NCBI GenBank assembly: GCA_035551475.1
Contig: DASZMX010000133.1
Span: forward strand, 1-64,000
DNA length: 64,000 bases
Source of the DNA: DASZMX01 sp035551475
Lineage (GTDB): Bacteria > Verrucomicrobiota > Verrucomicrobiia > Limisphaerales > Palsa-1400
Direction of reading: 5' to 3'
The notes beneath the pieces were generated by a model. The model searched no databases, had not been told where the DNA came from, and saw nothing but the letters and a program-made list of their open reading frames with translations. Of this stretch, positions 52,557-61,717 are shown in pieces. A program made the position numbers and the translations under genes. Every line of letters begins with the position of its first letter. Positions within the stretch are counted from its first letter, which is position 1.

Positions 52557-53257
52557 GAAATCACTTTGAAGAGAATCGCCAGCGGAATAGAGCTGTAGCC
52601 GAGCCAAATCGCCACCGATCCCCACACGGCGGCGCGATCCAGGCACGCGCCATAAGGCCGCTTTTTCCAACCCAGCGACTGAAACATCGCGCTGACCCCG
52701 TGGCTGAGATGCAGGCACAGCAAGCCCACGGCAATCACGTAAAACAAGGCGACGACGGGATTGCTGAAGCCGACAATCATCATGTGATAAACATCGTGCC
52801 GGCCCTCCTTGTCAAAGAATTCGGGATGAGCGTCGAAGTTTTTGCCGGTGAAATTGATGGACTGCACCATCACCGTGTAATGCAGCAAATGGTAAACAAT
52901 GAAAAACGCCACGATCACCCCGCTCATGAACATCGTGCGGGAAGCGTAACTGGCGGCGGTCGGCTTCCAATCCGTGTAACTCACCGGGCGCGCGGCGCGA
53001 TTCTCGCGCGTCAAACTAATGGCCGACCAAATATGCACAATGATAATGGCGAGCAGAATCAAGCGCACCGGCCAGAGCAATTCCACATTGGTTTGCAGCA
53101 GGTTGCCGTAACGGTTGATTGCCTCCGGCCCGAGGAAGATTTGCAGGTTGCCCGCGAGGTGCCCGATGACGAAAACGAAAAGGGCGGCGCCAGTGCCGGC
53201 CATCAAATATTTTTTGCCCAGCGAAGAACAAAACAGATTGCGGAGAAGATTCGTCAT
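52553..53257 (-). CDS. sdhC: Succinate dehydrogenase cytochrome b558 subunit
   Basis: 234 residues with five membrane helices. Heme and quinone histidines are in VFVIGHLAGNLQIF, IIVHIWSAISL, IVYHLLHYTVM and CLHLSHGVSAM, the type B single-subunit arrangement with two b hemes. KYLMAGTGAALFVFVIGHL at the start is typical. First gene of sdhCAB. Upstream a possible promoter lies at 53295-53322. Confidence 0.94.
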   Translation of the reverse strand: MTNLLRNLFCSSLGKKYLMAGTGAALFVFVIGHLAGNLQIFLGPEAINRYGNLLQTNVELLWPVRLILLAIIIVHIWSAISLTRENRAARPVSYTDWKPTAASYASRTMFMSGVIVAFFIVYHLLHYTVMVQSINFTGKNFDAHPEFFDKEGRHDVYHMMIVGFSNPVVALFYVIAVGLLCLHLSHGVSAMFQSLGWKKRPYGACLDRAAVWGSVAIWLGYSSIPLAILFKVIS

Positions 53258-53294
53258 TTGAATACTTTGGCGTCGGGTGCCATGTCTTTCAGAT

Positions 53295-53322
53295 AATCTA
53301 ATAACTCAGGCAATCGAGTCAA
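53295..53322 (-). promoter_or_regulatory. Candidate promoter of sdhCAB
   Basis: On the minus strand TTGACT (53322-53317), 16 bases, TAGATT (53300-53295), about 40 bases before the sdhC ATG. It resembles a sigma-70 type site. The gap 53258-53360 otherwise holds a small inverted repeat (gagcttg / caagctc, 53346-53362) that begins at the addB stop codon and may end addB transcripts. Confidence 0.35.
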
Positions 53323-53360
53323 TGATGTTAAGCAATTATTAGACCGGAGCTTGACCAAGC

Positions 53361-56300
53361 TCAATCCGCCTTATTGCGCGCGGCCGCTTTCAGCATGCGG
53401 TAGGGCTCCGACCACGCGTCAAAGCGGCAGATTGCTTGACTCGCGCACTTGTCGCAGGCGTGCTCATCTCCCTTTTGAAACGGATTCGCCCGGATGGCTC
53501 CGGCGTAAATTTCGCGTCCCATGCGGCGCAGCTGCGCTTCCACATCATCGAGCAATTCCAGAAAGTTCTCGCCGCGCATGGCGTCGGCGTTATTGGCATG
53601 AGGCTGGCCGTCATTTCTAATCCGGTAATTGAATTGCGTCCCTACCGAAGCCCCGCTCGCATCCAGCTTGCGGACATGGGAGAAATCGAACCGGCCGGCA
53701 TGTTGAAACGAGAGCAGGCGCGACGCGGCGCGGTTGGTCAGAGCCTCCTGCCGGTTTTGTCCACGCGAGATGACGCCGCGCAGGCTCACATAAAACATCC
53801 CCGCCGGGATTAAACGGCTCACCCCGAAAAGGGCGCGGGAATCCTTCAGTTGCCGCAGCGCGGCTAGGTAAGCGGCCAATTGCAATCGCAAGCCATGCGC
53901 CATAAATGTGGCGTCAAGCTTGCGCTCGCTGGACTTGTAATCCAACACCACCGCGAGGGCTTCTTCAGAATCGGGAAGCCGGGCCAGGTCGATCCTGTCA
54001 ATAATTCCACGAAAGATGAGGCGGCGCCCGTCCCCCAAATCAATTTCCCAGGCGGGCAGCGGACGGTCCTCCCCGCCGAAGGCCAACTCCACGGCGCAGG
54101 GATCGAATTGATATTGCTTCATCCAGGCAATGCTGGCGGCGACGAATTCTCCGAGCGACTCGGCGACCGTGCGCGCCGCAAATCGCGCCTGGGGATGCGA
54201 CTCCAGCAGGCCGTCGCGAAAACGCCCCGCCAAGTCCTCCACGATTTGCCGGACGCGCTCCCGGCCTTCATCCGGCGATATGTCGCGCCACTGTTTGTTC
54301 TCGGCGCGCAACTGATCGTGAAAGGCCGCCAGCGCCGCATGCTGAAAGCTGCCGCGTTCGCGCACATCCAATTCAAAAATCTGCCGCTCCTCCGCGCGCA
54401 GGCCGGAGCGCGTGAAAAATTTGAAAGAGCAGGCCGCGTAATCTTCCAACCGGCTGACGGAAGTCTTCAGCGCCGGCCCGTAAAGCTGCCCGGTGAGATC
54501 GGCCAGGGTCTCGGGCTCGCGGCCCGCCATCGACTCCATCTGCTCCCGCAACCGCGCGAAACCAGGCCGCGCGAGCACGGCATCCAAGTTGATGGGGAGC
54601 GCTCCGCTTTGGCTCGCTTCCACCAGATGGTCGGCCAATTCGGCGGCATGCTCCGCCTCGCGCCAATCGGCTCCCGCGAATTTTTCCACCGTGATTTCCG
54701 GGAAAAGCTTTTGCAGGCGCGCAAAAAAAGGCGAGGGGTTGAGCGGCGAATCCGCGGCGTCATGTTCGGCGCAAGTCACGATGAGGCGCTCGTGAGAACG
54801 GGTGCAGGCGATATACGCCAGAAATTGTTCGCGGCCCAGCCACTGCAAACGGGTGGGCCCGGTGTTGATACGCTCCATCCGTAATTCATCCCGATCGCTT
54901 TCGCTGAGCAGCGAAGCCAAACGCGGCGGCGCAGGGAACACGGTTTCGTTCATGCCCAAAACCAAAACGAGTTTTAGCTCCGGATTGCGCGAGCGATCGA
55001 TGGCCCCGATCAAAACCTGGTCCAGCGCCGGCGGAATGACGCCGACGGTTAACCCAGTCAACCCGGCTTCGATAATCTGCATCCAATCGCGCAGCGGCAG
55101 CGTCTCCGCGCCAAACGCCAGCGCCAAGTCATCCAGCAAAATGTTCATCTGTTCCCAAACGGTCGCATGGACGCTTTCGCTGGCGCCCCATTCCTCAACG
55201 CGGGCTTCGACACGCAAGTCGCGCCACAATTGACGCAAGGCCTCGGCAATGGTTTCGCCCGTCGGCGGGAAAAGGCCGCCTTCCTGGACCGCGGCGCGAA
55301 AACGGGCAAACGGTGGCATCCATTGCTGCCGCAAGCGTTCGGCTGCCGCGACGGTTTCGTCATCGCCGGGGAGCGGCTTGAACCAAACCTCGCCTTTCCA
55401 GCCGCGCCGCAGCGCCTCATTCTCGAGCCGATCCACCGCGTTCGCGTCGGCGGAAACCAAACCCGATTTTAAAGCCCCAAACCAATCGTTATGCGCCCAG
55501 TCAAATGCCGTCGCGCGCAACGTGTCGCGGGTTAGCTCCGCCAGCGGATGATGCGAAGCCGACTCGCGTCGATCCAAAAAATAAGGAATGCCATAGCGCG
55601 CGAACACCCGCGACAAATGCTCGCCGTAGCCTTCCATCTTCCGCACCAGGACGGCAACATCACGATACCGGCCGCCGGACCGCACGAAGCGAAGAATTTC
55701 CTGCGCGGCAAACACCGCTTCCATCTCCGGGTCGGAGCAAACGGCCAGACGCATGGCGGCGGAACCGGCAAACGGAACGGGCGCCGCCCAATGTTGCTCC
55801 AAATGGCGCAAATCCGGGGTGTGGGCGAAACGCCCCATTATATCGGCGTCCACCAGCGTTTCCTCCGTCACGACCGCTCCCGGAATTTTGCGCAAGCGCA
55901 GCCAGCATTCCTGGCGGGTTTGGTCAATGCCGGTCCAAAGAGAAAGCCATGACGTGTTCGCCTTGGCGGCCACGGGGTCGAGGCAAAAGGCCAGCGTCAC
56001 GTCCTGACCGTGAGGCGCCACGGCCGCCAGAAGCGCCACTTCCTGCGCCGACATTTCGGCAAATCCATCCAGCCACAACGCGGCCACGGGGAAGGCGCCG
56101 GGCTCGGTTTTTTCCAGCGCGCGGGTCGCAAGGTCGAGCAAGCATTCTGGATCGTGCACGCGGTGTTGCTCCAGCCACGCCAGGTAATCTTCGAGGAGGA
56201 GGCCAAGATCGTGCAGCTTGCGCCGCAAAGCAGGGTTCAATTCCGTCCGGGCGGCGAGACGCGCGAGGCCGGCGGGAGTGTATTGACGGCGCTGCCATTG

Positions 56301-56678
56301 GCGCAATTCCTGGCTAAGATCCTGCGCAAACCTTGCCAGGCCGCTCTCGCGAAATATTTGCAGATCCTTCCGGCGCGCCAAAATCGCGCGCAAAGCCATA
56401 ATTCGGCCCTGCTCCGACAACAGAGCGTCGAGGGGTTGACGTTGTTGCTCGAGAACGAATTGAGCGAGGCGTTCGAAGGAAAGAATCCGCAGCCGCGTGT
56501 ATCCGCCCAAGGCTGGGTCGCTCAACAATTGACGTTCCAGTTGAAAAGTCGCCTGCTTGGGCGCAATGAAAATCAGCGGGGCGCCTTCAGGTTCCGCCAG
56601 CAGAAGGCGGCGCGCCTCCGCCAGGCAGGAAAAAGTTTTTCCCGCCCCGGCTCGTCCCAATAGAAAACGCGCGCGCAT
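53361..56678 (-). CDS. AddB-like helicase/nuclease subunit with Fe-S nuclease domain
   Basis: 1105 residues from the ATG at 56678, which starts right at the Walker A-like loop FLLGRAGAGKTF. Later features: ADIMGRF..., LVLVLGMNETVFPAPP (helicase-like motif), AYIACTRSHERLIVTCAE, then a RecB-type nuclease: LEDYAACSFKFF, AVVLDYKSSERKLD (DYK of the PD-(D/E)XK site) and CDKCASQAIC. The cysteines (one in AACSF, three in C-X2-C-X5-C) form the AddB type [4Fe-4S] staple. AddAB or AdnAB resect double-strand breaks. No addA gene adjoins; 53258-53360 downstream and 56679-56776 upstream are short gaps. It could be an orphan locus of a split addA/addB. Confidence 0.85.
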   Translation of the reverse strand: MRARFLLGRAGAGKTFSCLAEARRLLLAEPEGAPLIFIAPKQATFQLERQLLSDPALGGYTRLRILSFERLAQFVLEQQRQPLDALLSEQGRIMALRAILARRKDLQIFRESGLARFAQDLSQELRQWQRRQYTPAGLARLAARTELNPALRRKLHDLGLLLEDYLAWLEQHRVHDPECLLDLATRALEKTEPGAFPVAALWLDGFAEMSAQEVALLAAVAPHGQDVTLAFCLDPVAAKANTSWLSLWTGIDQTRQECWLRLRKIPGAVVTEETLVDADIMGRFAHTPDLRHLEQHWAAPVPFAGSAAMRLAVCSDPEMEAVFAAQEILRFVRSGGRYRDVAVLVRKMEGYGEHLSRVFARYGIPYFLDRRESASHHPLAELTRDTLRATAFDWAHNDWFGALKSGLVSADANAVDRLENEALRRGWKGEVWFKPLPGDDETVAAAERLRQQWMPPFARFRAAVQEGGLFPPTGETIAEALRQLWRDLRVEARVEEWGASESVHATVWEQMNILLDDLALAFGAETLPLRDWMQIIEAGLTGLTVGVIPPALDQVLIGAIDRSRNPELKLVLVLGMNETVFPAPPRLASLLSESDRDELRMERINTGPTRLQWLGREQFLAYIACTRSHERLIVTCAEHDAADSPLNPSPFFARLQKLFPEITVEKFAGADWREAEHAAELADHLVEASQSGALPINLDAVLARPGFARLREQMESMAGREPETLADLTGQLYGPALKTSVSRLEDYAACSFKFFTRSGLRAEERQIFELDVRERGSFQHAALAAFHDQLRAENKQWRDISPDEGRERVRQIVEDLAGRFRDGLLESHPQARFAARTVAESLGEFVAASIAWMKQYQFDPCAVELAFGGEDRPLPAWEIDLGDGRRLIFRGIIDRIDLARLPDSEEALAVVLDYKSSERKLDATFMAHGLRLQLAAYLAALRQLKDSRALFGVSRLIPAGMFYVSLRGVISRGQNRQEALTNRAASRLLSFQHAGRFDFSHVRKLDASGASVGTQFNYRIRNDGQPHANNADAMRGENFLELLDDVEAQLRRMGREIYAGAIRANPFQKGDEHACDKCASQAICRFDAWSEPYRMLKAAARNKAD

Positions 56679-56776
56679 GCTTGCGGAGATAGTATCATAT
56701 CTCACCGCCGCGACGTAAGGCGGTTATTGCAAATTTGTGGCCATTGCTTTTTCCAAGCATTCGCTATCATGGCGCC

Positions 56777-58477
56777 GTGGCAAGCGCGACCAACGAAAAC
56801 GATCCGGACAACGGACTGCGCCGTTTCACGCGTGGGCCGGCGCTGGCAATCTTGCTGTTTCTCCTGGTGGCCTGCGTTTTTTTGCCGGCGCTGAAAAATG
56901 ATTTCATCGATTACGACGATCCGGCGTTCGTAACTGAAAATTCCATTGCGCAGCAAGGTTGGACTTGGGCGGGCGTGGTGTGGGCGTTCACCGGCGTGGT
57001 GCAGGCCAATTGGCATCCCATCACCTGCCTGTCCCATCTGACAGATTGCGAATTGTTCGGATTAAAACCGTGGGGGCATCACCTGACGAGCGTGCTGCTT
57101 CATGCCCTCAACGCCGCCTTGCTTTTTGTGTTGCTGCGGCAGTGGACTGGATCGACTGGCCGAAGTTTTTTTGTGGCGGCGGCGTTCGGATTGCATCCCT
57201 TGCGGGTGGAATCGGTGGCGTGGGTGGCTGAAAGGAAAGACGTCTTAAGCACGTTTTTCCTGTTCTTGACGCTATTTGCCTATCGCGCGCACACGCAAGG
57301 AAAACGGTGGGCGTATGCCGCCGCCTTATTTTGTTTCGCGTTGGGCTTGATGTCGAAGGCGATGCTGGTGACGCTGCCGTGCCTTTTGCTGTTGCTGGAT
57401 TACTGGCCCTTGCGACGTTGGCAACGCGATCGCGCCGGAGCTTTAATCCGGGAAAAGATTCCGTTCGTCCTCTTGACCGTCGCAGCCTGCATCGTCACGT
57501 TGCGCGTGCAAAGCGGCGCGGGAGCGGTCATATCGGGAGGACGCATCGGCCTCGGCGAGCGCCTTGCCAATGCGGTGTTATCGTGCGGGAAATATCTCGG
57601 CAAAACATTTTGGCCGCAAGACTTGGCTCTCCCCTACCCTTATCCCAAGGAATGGCCAATGGGAACCCTCATCGCGGCCGGCGTTATTTTGCTTGGCGTG
57701 ACGATCTTCGTAGTGACGCAATGCCGGCGCCGCCCGTCCTCTGCGGTGGGCTGGTTTTGGTTTTTAGGAACGCTGGCGCCGGTGATTGGGTTGGTGCAAG
57801 TGGGCGGTCAGGCGATGGCGGATCGTTATACTTACATTCCTCAAATTGGCCTCTTCATCCTGCTGGCGTGGCTTGTGGAGAAACCGCCTGCCGCGTTGCG
57901 CTGGGCTGCGGCCGCCGCCTTGGTGATTTGCGTTCTCTTGACCCAGCGGCAGTTGAATTATTGGCAAACCACCGGCACGTTGTTTCGGCACACCTTGGAG
58001 GTGACGGAAAACAATGCGCCCGCGATGACGCTGGTTGCCGCCTCGCTCGACGAAGAAGGCAAGCCGCGCGAGGCTCTCGCCCTGTACGAAAAAGCCCTGG
58101 CCATAAACCCCGCAATGGATGCGGCGCGGAATAAATACGGCCTGCTCTTGCAGGCCGAGGGGCGCGTCGATGAAGCGGCCGCCCAGTTCGCCTTAGCCGG
58201 CAACGCGCAACGCGCCCAGAATGCCAATGCCAACGTGGTGGAAAATAATCTGGGCGTCATGTTTGCCAGCAAAGGCCAATTGGACGAGGCAGAGATTCAT
58301 TTTCGGCGCGCGCTCCGCCTAAAGCCGGACGATGCCAGCGCCTGGGCGAACTGCGGGCTGTTGAGTTTGGAGCGCGGCCAGACCAACGAAGCCATCGCCA
58401 ATTATCAGAAAGCCGTCGCGCTCGATCCCCATCTTTCACTCGCGCAGGAGCAACTTCGAAAACTGCAGGGGCATTGA
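56777..58477 (+). CDS. Multi-pass membrane protein with C-terminal TPRs (TMTC-like)
   Basis: About 566 residues using the GTG at 56777 (VASATNENDPD); a TTG at 56735 would add 14 residues without support. Ten or more hydrophobic segments follow FIDYDDPAFVTENS, WHPITCLSHLTDCELFGLKPWGHHLTSVLLHALN and LHPLRVESVAWVAERKDVLS, a block characteristic of bacterial relatives of the TMTC/PMT-like glycosyltransferases. From about 420 on, three or four TPRs occur (AMDAARNKYGLLLQAEGRVDEAAAQF, NNLGVMFASKGQLDEAEIHF, WANCGLLSLERGQTNEAI). It may transfer sugars to exported proteins, but that is inference from family. Confidence 0.8.
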   Translation: MASATNENDPDNGLRRFTRGPALAILLFLLVACVFLPALKNDFIDYDDPAFVTENSIAQQGWTWAGVVWAFTGVVQANWHPITCLSHLTDCELFGLKPWGHHLTSVLLHALNAALLFVLLRQWTGSTGRSFFVAAAFGLHPLRVESVAWVAERKDVLSTFFLFLTLFAYRAHTQGKRWAYAAALFCFALGLMSKAMLVTLPCLLLLLDYWPLRRWQRDRAGALIREKIPFVLLTVAACIVTLRVQSGAGAVISGGRIGLGERLANAVLSCGKYLGKTFWPQDLALPYPYPKEWPMGTLIAAGVILLGVTIFVVTQCRRRPSSAVGWFWFLGTLAPVIGLVQVGGQAMADRYTYIPQIGLFILLAWLVEKPPAALRWAAAAALVICVLLTQRQLNYWQTTGTLFRHTLEVTENNAPAMTLVAASLDEEGKPREALALYEKALAINPAMDAARNKYGLLLQAEGRVDEAAAQFALAGNAQRAQNANANVVENNLGVMFASKGQLDEAEIHFRRALRLKPDDASAWANCGLLSLERGQTNEAIANYQKAVALDPHLSLAQEQLRKLQGH

Positions 58478-58518
58478 GAACCGTTGCCTCGCCACCTGCC
58501 CGCGGCTACAGTGGATTG

Positions 58519-59517
58519 GTGATTGATTTGAATGAAGCGGAGTTTGTCACACGCACGCCTTTGCCGCCCGCCACGCGGGATGCGCTGTCGCAGGAAATTA
58601 TAAACCTCAAAAAGCGGCTGAACGCCGTAATTCTTGCGCATAATTACCAGGTTCCCGAAATCCAGGACGTGGCGGATTTTGTGGGCGATTCGTTGGGCCT
58701 TTCGCAGCAGGCCGCCAGAACCGAGGCTGAGGTGATTGTTTTCTGCGGCGTTCATTTCATGGCGGAAACGGCGAAAATTCTGAATCCCAACAAAATTGTC
58801 ATCCTGCCCGACAAGGACGCCGGTTGCTCATTGGAAGAAAGCTGCCCCGCGCCGAAATTAAAGGCGCTGCAAGACACCAACCCAAACTTTTACACGATCG
58901 CCTACATCAATTGCAGCGCGGAGGTGAAGGCCCTGAGTGACGTCATTTGCACCAGCGGCAACGCGGTGAAAATTGTCCAGGCCACGCCGCCGGAGCGCGA
59001 TATTTTGTTTGTCCCGGACGAGAATCTCGGCGCCTGGGTGATGGAGCAGACCGGGCGGAAAATGACGTTGTGGCGCGGCAATTGTTATGCGCATGTGGAA
59101 TTCACCCATGCCAGCATCACCCGCCTGCGCCGCGAATTTCCCGACGCTCCGTTGGTGGCGCATCCCGAATGCACGCGCGCGGTGCGCATGCTGGCCAATG
59201 AAGTTTGTTCGACGGAGAAAATGGTTGATTACTGCCGGCGCAGCCCGGCGCCGGTTTTTCTCATTGCCACCGAGGCCGGCATGATTCATCGCCTGCAAAA
59301 AGAATGCCCGGGCAAACGGTTTGTGCCGGCGCCCACGGAAAATTGCCGCTGCAACGAATGCCGGTTCATGAAGATGAACACGCTGGAAAAACTGCGCGAT
59401 TGCATGGAGCGCCTGGAGCCGCGCATTGAGTTAAGCCCGGAGATTATTTCACGCGCGCGGGCGCCCATTGAGCGGATGCTGCAAATTTCCGCGCAGCCGC
59501 TGGCCAACGCCGGCTGA
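58519..59517 (+). CDS. nadA: Quinolinate synthase
   Basis: 332 residues from the GTG at 58519; a TTG at 58474 is also open but overlaps the upstream stop. The three-fold repeat protein contains VILAHNYQVPEIQDVADFVGDSLGLSQQA, VIVFCGVHFMAETAKILNP, LPDKDAGCSLEESCP, VICTSGNAVKI, LWRGNCYAHVEFT, LVAHPECTRAV and ENCRCNECRFMKMNTLE. Cysteines in the first, middle and last parts hold the catalytic [4Fe-4S] cluster. It condenses iminoaspartate and dihydroxyacetone phosphate to quinolinate for NAD. No nadB or nadC is near. Confidence 0.94.
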   Translation: MIDLNEAEFVTRTPLPPATRDALSQEIINLKKRLNAVILAHNYQVPEIQDVADFVGDSLGLSQQAARTEAEVIVFCGVHFMAETAKILNPNKIVILPDKDAGCSLEESCPAPKLKALQDTNPNFYTIAYINCSAEVKALSDVICTSGNAVKIVQATPPERDILFVPDENLGAWVMEQTGRKMTLWRGNCYAHVEFTHASITRLRREFPDAPLVAHPECTRAVRMLANEVCSTEKMVDYCRRSPAPVFLIATEAGMIHRLQKECPGKRFVPAPTENCRCNECRFMKMNTLEKLRDCMERLEPRIELSPEIISRARAPIERMLQISAQPLANAG

Positions 59518-59522
59518 GCCCG

Positions 59523-59993
59523 TCAATACAACATTTTGTCCGGTTTTCCGCGCCACTCGCCAAAAACCTGGAGCGCTTCGTCGCGCAACAACTGCGTCAT
59601 CGGCACCGTTCGGTCTTCGAGCGCGCGCGGCAGTTGCTCGTAAAACGTCGCGTCGTCAAACCCGATGGCGGCGGCGTCATGCCGGGTGTTCGCGTAAAAA
59701 ATTCGCCGCACGCGCGACCAATAAATCGCGGCCAGACACATGGGGCACGGCTCGCAGCTCGTGTAAATATCACAATCGTCGAGGCGAAACGACCCGAGCG
59801 TGGCGCAAGCGCGCCGGATGGCATTGACCTCGGCGTGAGCCGTGGGGTCATTGGTCGATACGACTTCATTCCAACCGCGCGCAATAATCTTATCGTCAAG
59901 CACAATGATCGCGCCAAAGGGGCCGCCGGCATTGCTTTGCATGCCTTGCCGCGACAAACGCACAGCCTCTGCCATGAAATCGTTATGATTCAT
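59523..59993 (-). CDS. guaD: Guanine deaminase (cytidine deaminase-like fold)
   Basis: 156 residues, the same length as B. subtilis GuaD and similar along its length. Zinc site: PTAHAEVNAIRRA (His-Ala-Glu) and TSCEPCPMCLAAIYWSR (PCxxC). NDPTAHAEV, GFDDATFYEQL and the C-terminal region match GuaD rather than TadA. It converts guanine to xanthine. Convergent with nadA (five bases apart). The gene upstream on the same strand ends two bases away. Confidence 0.92.
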   Translation of the reverse strand: MNHNDFMAEAVRLSRQGMQSNAGGPFGAIIVLDDKIIARGWNEVVSTNDPTAHAEVNAIRRACATLGSFRLDDCDIYTSCEPCPMCLAAIYWSRVRRIFYANTRHDAAAIGFDDATFYEQLPRALEDRTVPMTQLLRDEALQVFGEWRGKPDKMLY

Positions 59994-59995
59994 TT

Positions 59996-61252
59996 CTATT
60001 TTGCGAGATGGGCCACGCGCCCCGCCAAAACGTTGCGTTGTTGTTGCAGGGCCTGACGCCCCGCGTCGCCCGTCGCAGGCAAGGCTTGCAGCATTTGATC
60101 GATCAGGGAGATCCGCTGATTGATTTGCTCGGCGGACAAACTGGGATCGGCGTGCAATGCGAAATCCTGATTGCCGTCAGCCACGTGAAAGCTTTGGAAA
60201 CTCGAAATGCCCGGCGGCGCTTCCTGGCCGATCTGATATTGCCCGCCGCCCATAAAGGGCGCCATGCGTTGGACCAGCCAGTCGGGAAGTTGATTGTTTT
60301 TCGCCAATTCCAGCAGCGTGCTGCGCGCCTGCGGGTTATCAGCCGCCAATTCCGAGAGGGCTTCGGCGCCCGGATTTTGCGTGCTGCCCGCGGCGCCCTG
60401 CGCCATTTGGATGAGACCATTGAGGCCGCTGCCGTCGGGAAGTTGCGCCAGGGCGATGGCGGAATAATAAGGCCACTTCGTGGCGTATTGCGTGAGATCT
60501 GCGGTGACGTCCACGCCGGCGGCGGCTTGACTGGCGAGAATTTGAAAAAGCGGCCCAACGTCCACGCCACCCAATTGGCCTTGCGCCGCCACAGAAAGTT
60601 GCTGGCGCGCGGCGCCGAGAATCGATTCCTGATATTGCGGATCCATCACCTTCGAAAGCGCGGCGAGGTCCGTGGGATAAGGCGTGGTTTGCAAAATCTG
60701 CGTCAAAGCGTCATTGGCTTCCGGTCCGCCGATTTGCGACAAGGCATCAATCAGTCCCGCCCGCAACGTCGGATAACCCAACGGATTGTGGCCGCCGGAC
60801 GAGGGATAAGCGACATCCTGGTTCTTCGCCAGAAATTCTTTGATGATCGGCGTCGAAGCCGGGCCCGCGCGCACCAGATCTTGCAAGGCCTGCTTCCAGG
60901 CCTGGGCCTGCGCATCGGTCACAGGCGTGGCTGGATCAAGCGTTGCCATGCCGGCCAGCGATTGTTTTGGGTCAGGAGGAGGCGGCGCGGCCACGGGAAT
61001 GGGAGCCTGCATCGGAGCCGCCGAGACCGGCGCCGCAGTCTGGTCGGCTGCCGCCGGCGCCGCCGAAGTTTCCGGCGCCGAAACTGGCGTGGGCGCAGTG
61101 ACCGGCGGCGGCGACGATGGCGCCGAGCCCTGGGATTTTTTATACGCGACAGCGGCGCCGATGACAACCACCGCCGCGATGATCGCGATGACGACGGGCG
61201 AAAAACTCCGCGGCGCAACCGGTTGTTGGGAAGATTTGCTCACCTGCGCCAC
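59996..61252 (-). CDS. Membrane-anchored Pro/Ala-rich protein with helical repeats
   Basis: 418 residues. N-terminal helix VVIAIIAAVVVIGAAVAY (anchor or signal), a Pro/Ala/Ser/Thr-rich linker (about 45-95) and a mostly helical domain (about 100-418) built of alpha repeats with LAALSKVMDPQYQESILGAARQQL and LAELSELAADNPQARSTLLELAKNN type units, somewhat HEAT-like. No catalytic motif. It ends two bases before guaD and may be co-transcribed. It is divergent from the plus-strand gene at 61301. Confidence 0.65.
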   Translation of the reverse strand: MAQVSKSSQQPVAPRSFSPVVIAIIAAVVVIGAAVAYKKSQGSAPSSPPPVTAPTPVSAPETSAAPAAADQTAAPVSAAPMQAPIPVAAPPPPDPKQSLAGMATLDPATPVTDAQAQAWKQALQDLVRAGPASTPIIKEFLAKNQDVAYPSSGGHNPLGYPTLRAGLIDALSQIGGPEANDALTQILQTTPYPTDLAALSKVMDPQYQESILGAARQQLSVAAQGQLGGVDVGPLFQILASQAAAGVDVTADLTQYATKWPYYSAIALAQLPDGSGLNGLIQMAQGAAGSTQNPGAEALSELAADNPQARSTLLELAKNNQLPDWLVQRMAPFMGGGQYQIGQEAPPGISSFQSFHVADGNQDFALHADPSLSAEQINQRISLIDQMLQALPATGDAGRQALQQQRNVLAGRVAHLAK

Positions 61253-61300
61253 TTTTACCGGGCTTGTCTCCGCAATGCAAGCCGCCCATAATCGCGCGCG

Positions 61301-61717
61301 ATGAACACAAGTGTATTTCCAGCCCGGCGATTGCTGGGAGCGGTGGGATTGATCGTGGCGGCGATCCTCTTACTGGCCTTGATTTACAATAATATTTTGA
61401 CCGCCCGGGCCCCGCAAATGACGCCGGGCAACGCGGTGCATATTATCGAAGCTGCCCGGGCTTACACCCATGATTTGCGCGCCGCGCACCAGCCGATTCC
61501 GTTGACGATCGATTTAACGAATCTGGTCGCGCTCAAATATCTTCAAGCAGCCGACGCCGCACCCTTCAACGGCCTGCAAGCCACGCTTTCCCTCGTCGCG
61601 ACCAACCCTGCCGCGTCTTCAGTGTTGATGCGCGTGCGCAACCCGGACGGCAGCGCCACGCTTCTTCTCACCGACGGCACCTCCCGCGAGACGCCCGCCG
61701 GCCAGCCGGCTCAGTAA
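61301..61717 (+). CDS. Small membrane-anchored protein, function unknown
   Basis: 138 residues with one N-terminal helix (LLGAVGLIVAAILLLALIYN) and a periplasmic part of about 100 residues: NAVHIIEAARAYTHDLRAAHQPIPLTIDLTNLVALKYLQAADAAPFNGLQ then a beta segment (ASSVLMRVRNPDGSATLLLTDGT). The fold pattern (helix then sheet) resembles pseudopilins, but the FTLIE-type leader is lacking. Its 3' end overlaps ilvC, on the other strand, by seven bases. Confidence 0.6.
   Translation: MNTSVFPARRLLGAVGLIVAAILLLALIYNNILTARAPQMTPGNAVHIIEAARAYTHDLRAAHQPIPLTIDLTNLVALKYLQAADAAPFNGLQATLSLVATNPAASSVLMRVRNPDGSATLLLTDGTSRETPAGQPAQ

Noticed and set aside
53346..53362. Inverted repeat gagcttg/caagctc as an intrinsic terminator for addB
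   Set aside because: No T-run follows; noted only in the sdh promoter entry.
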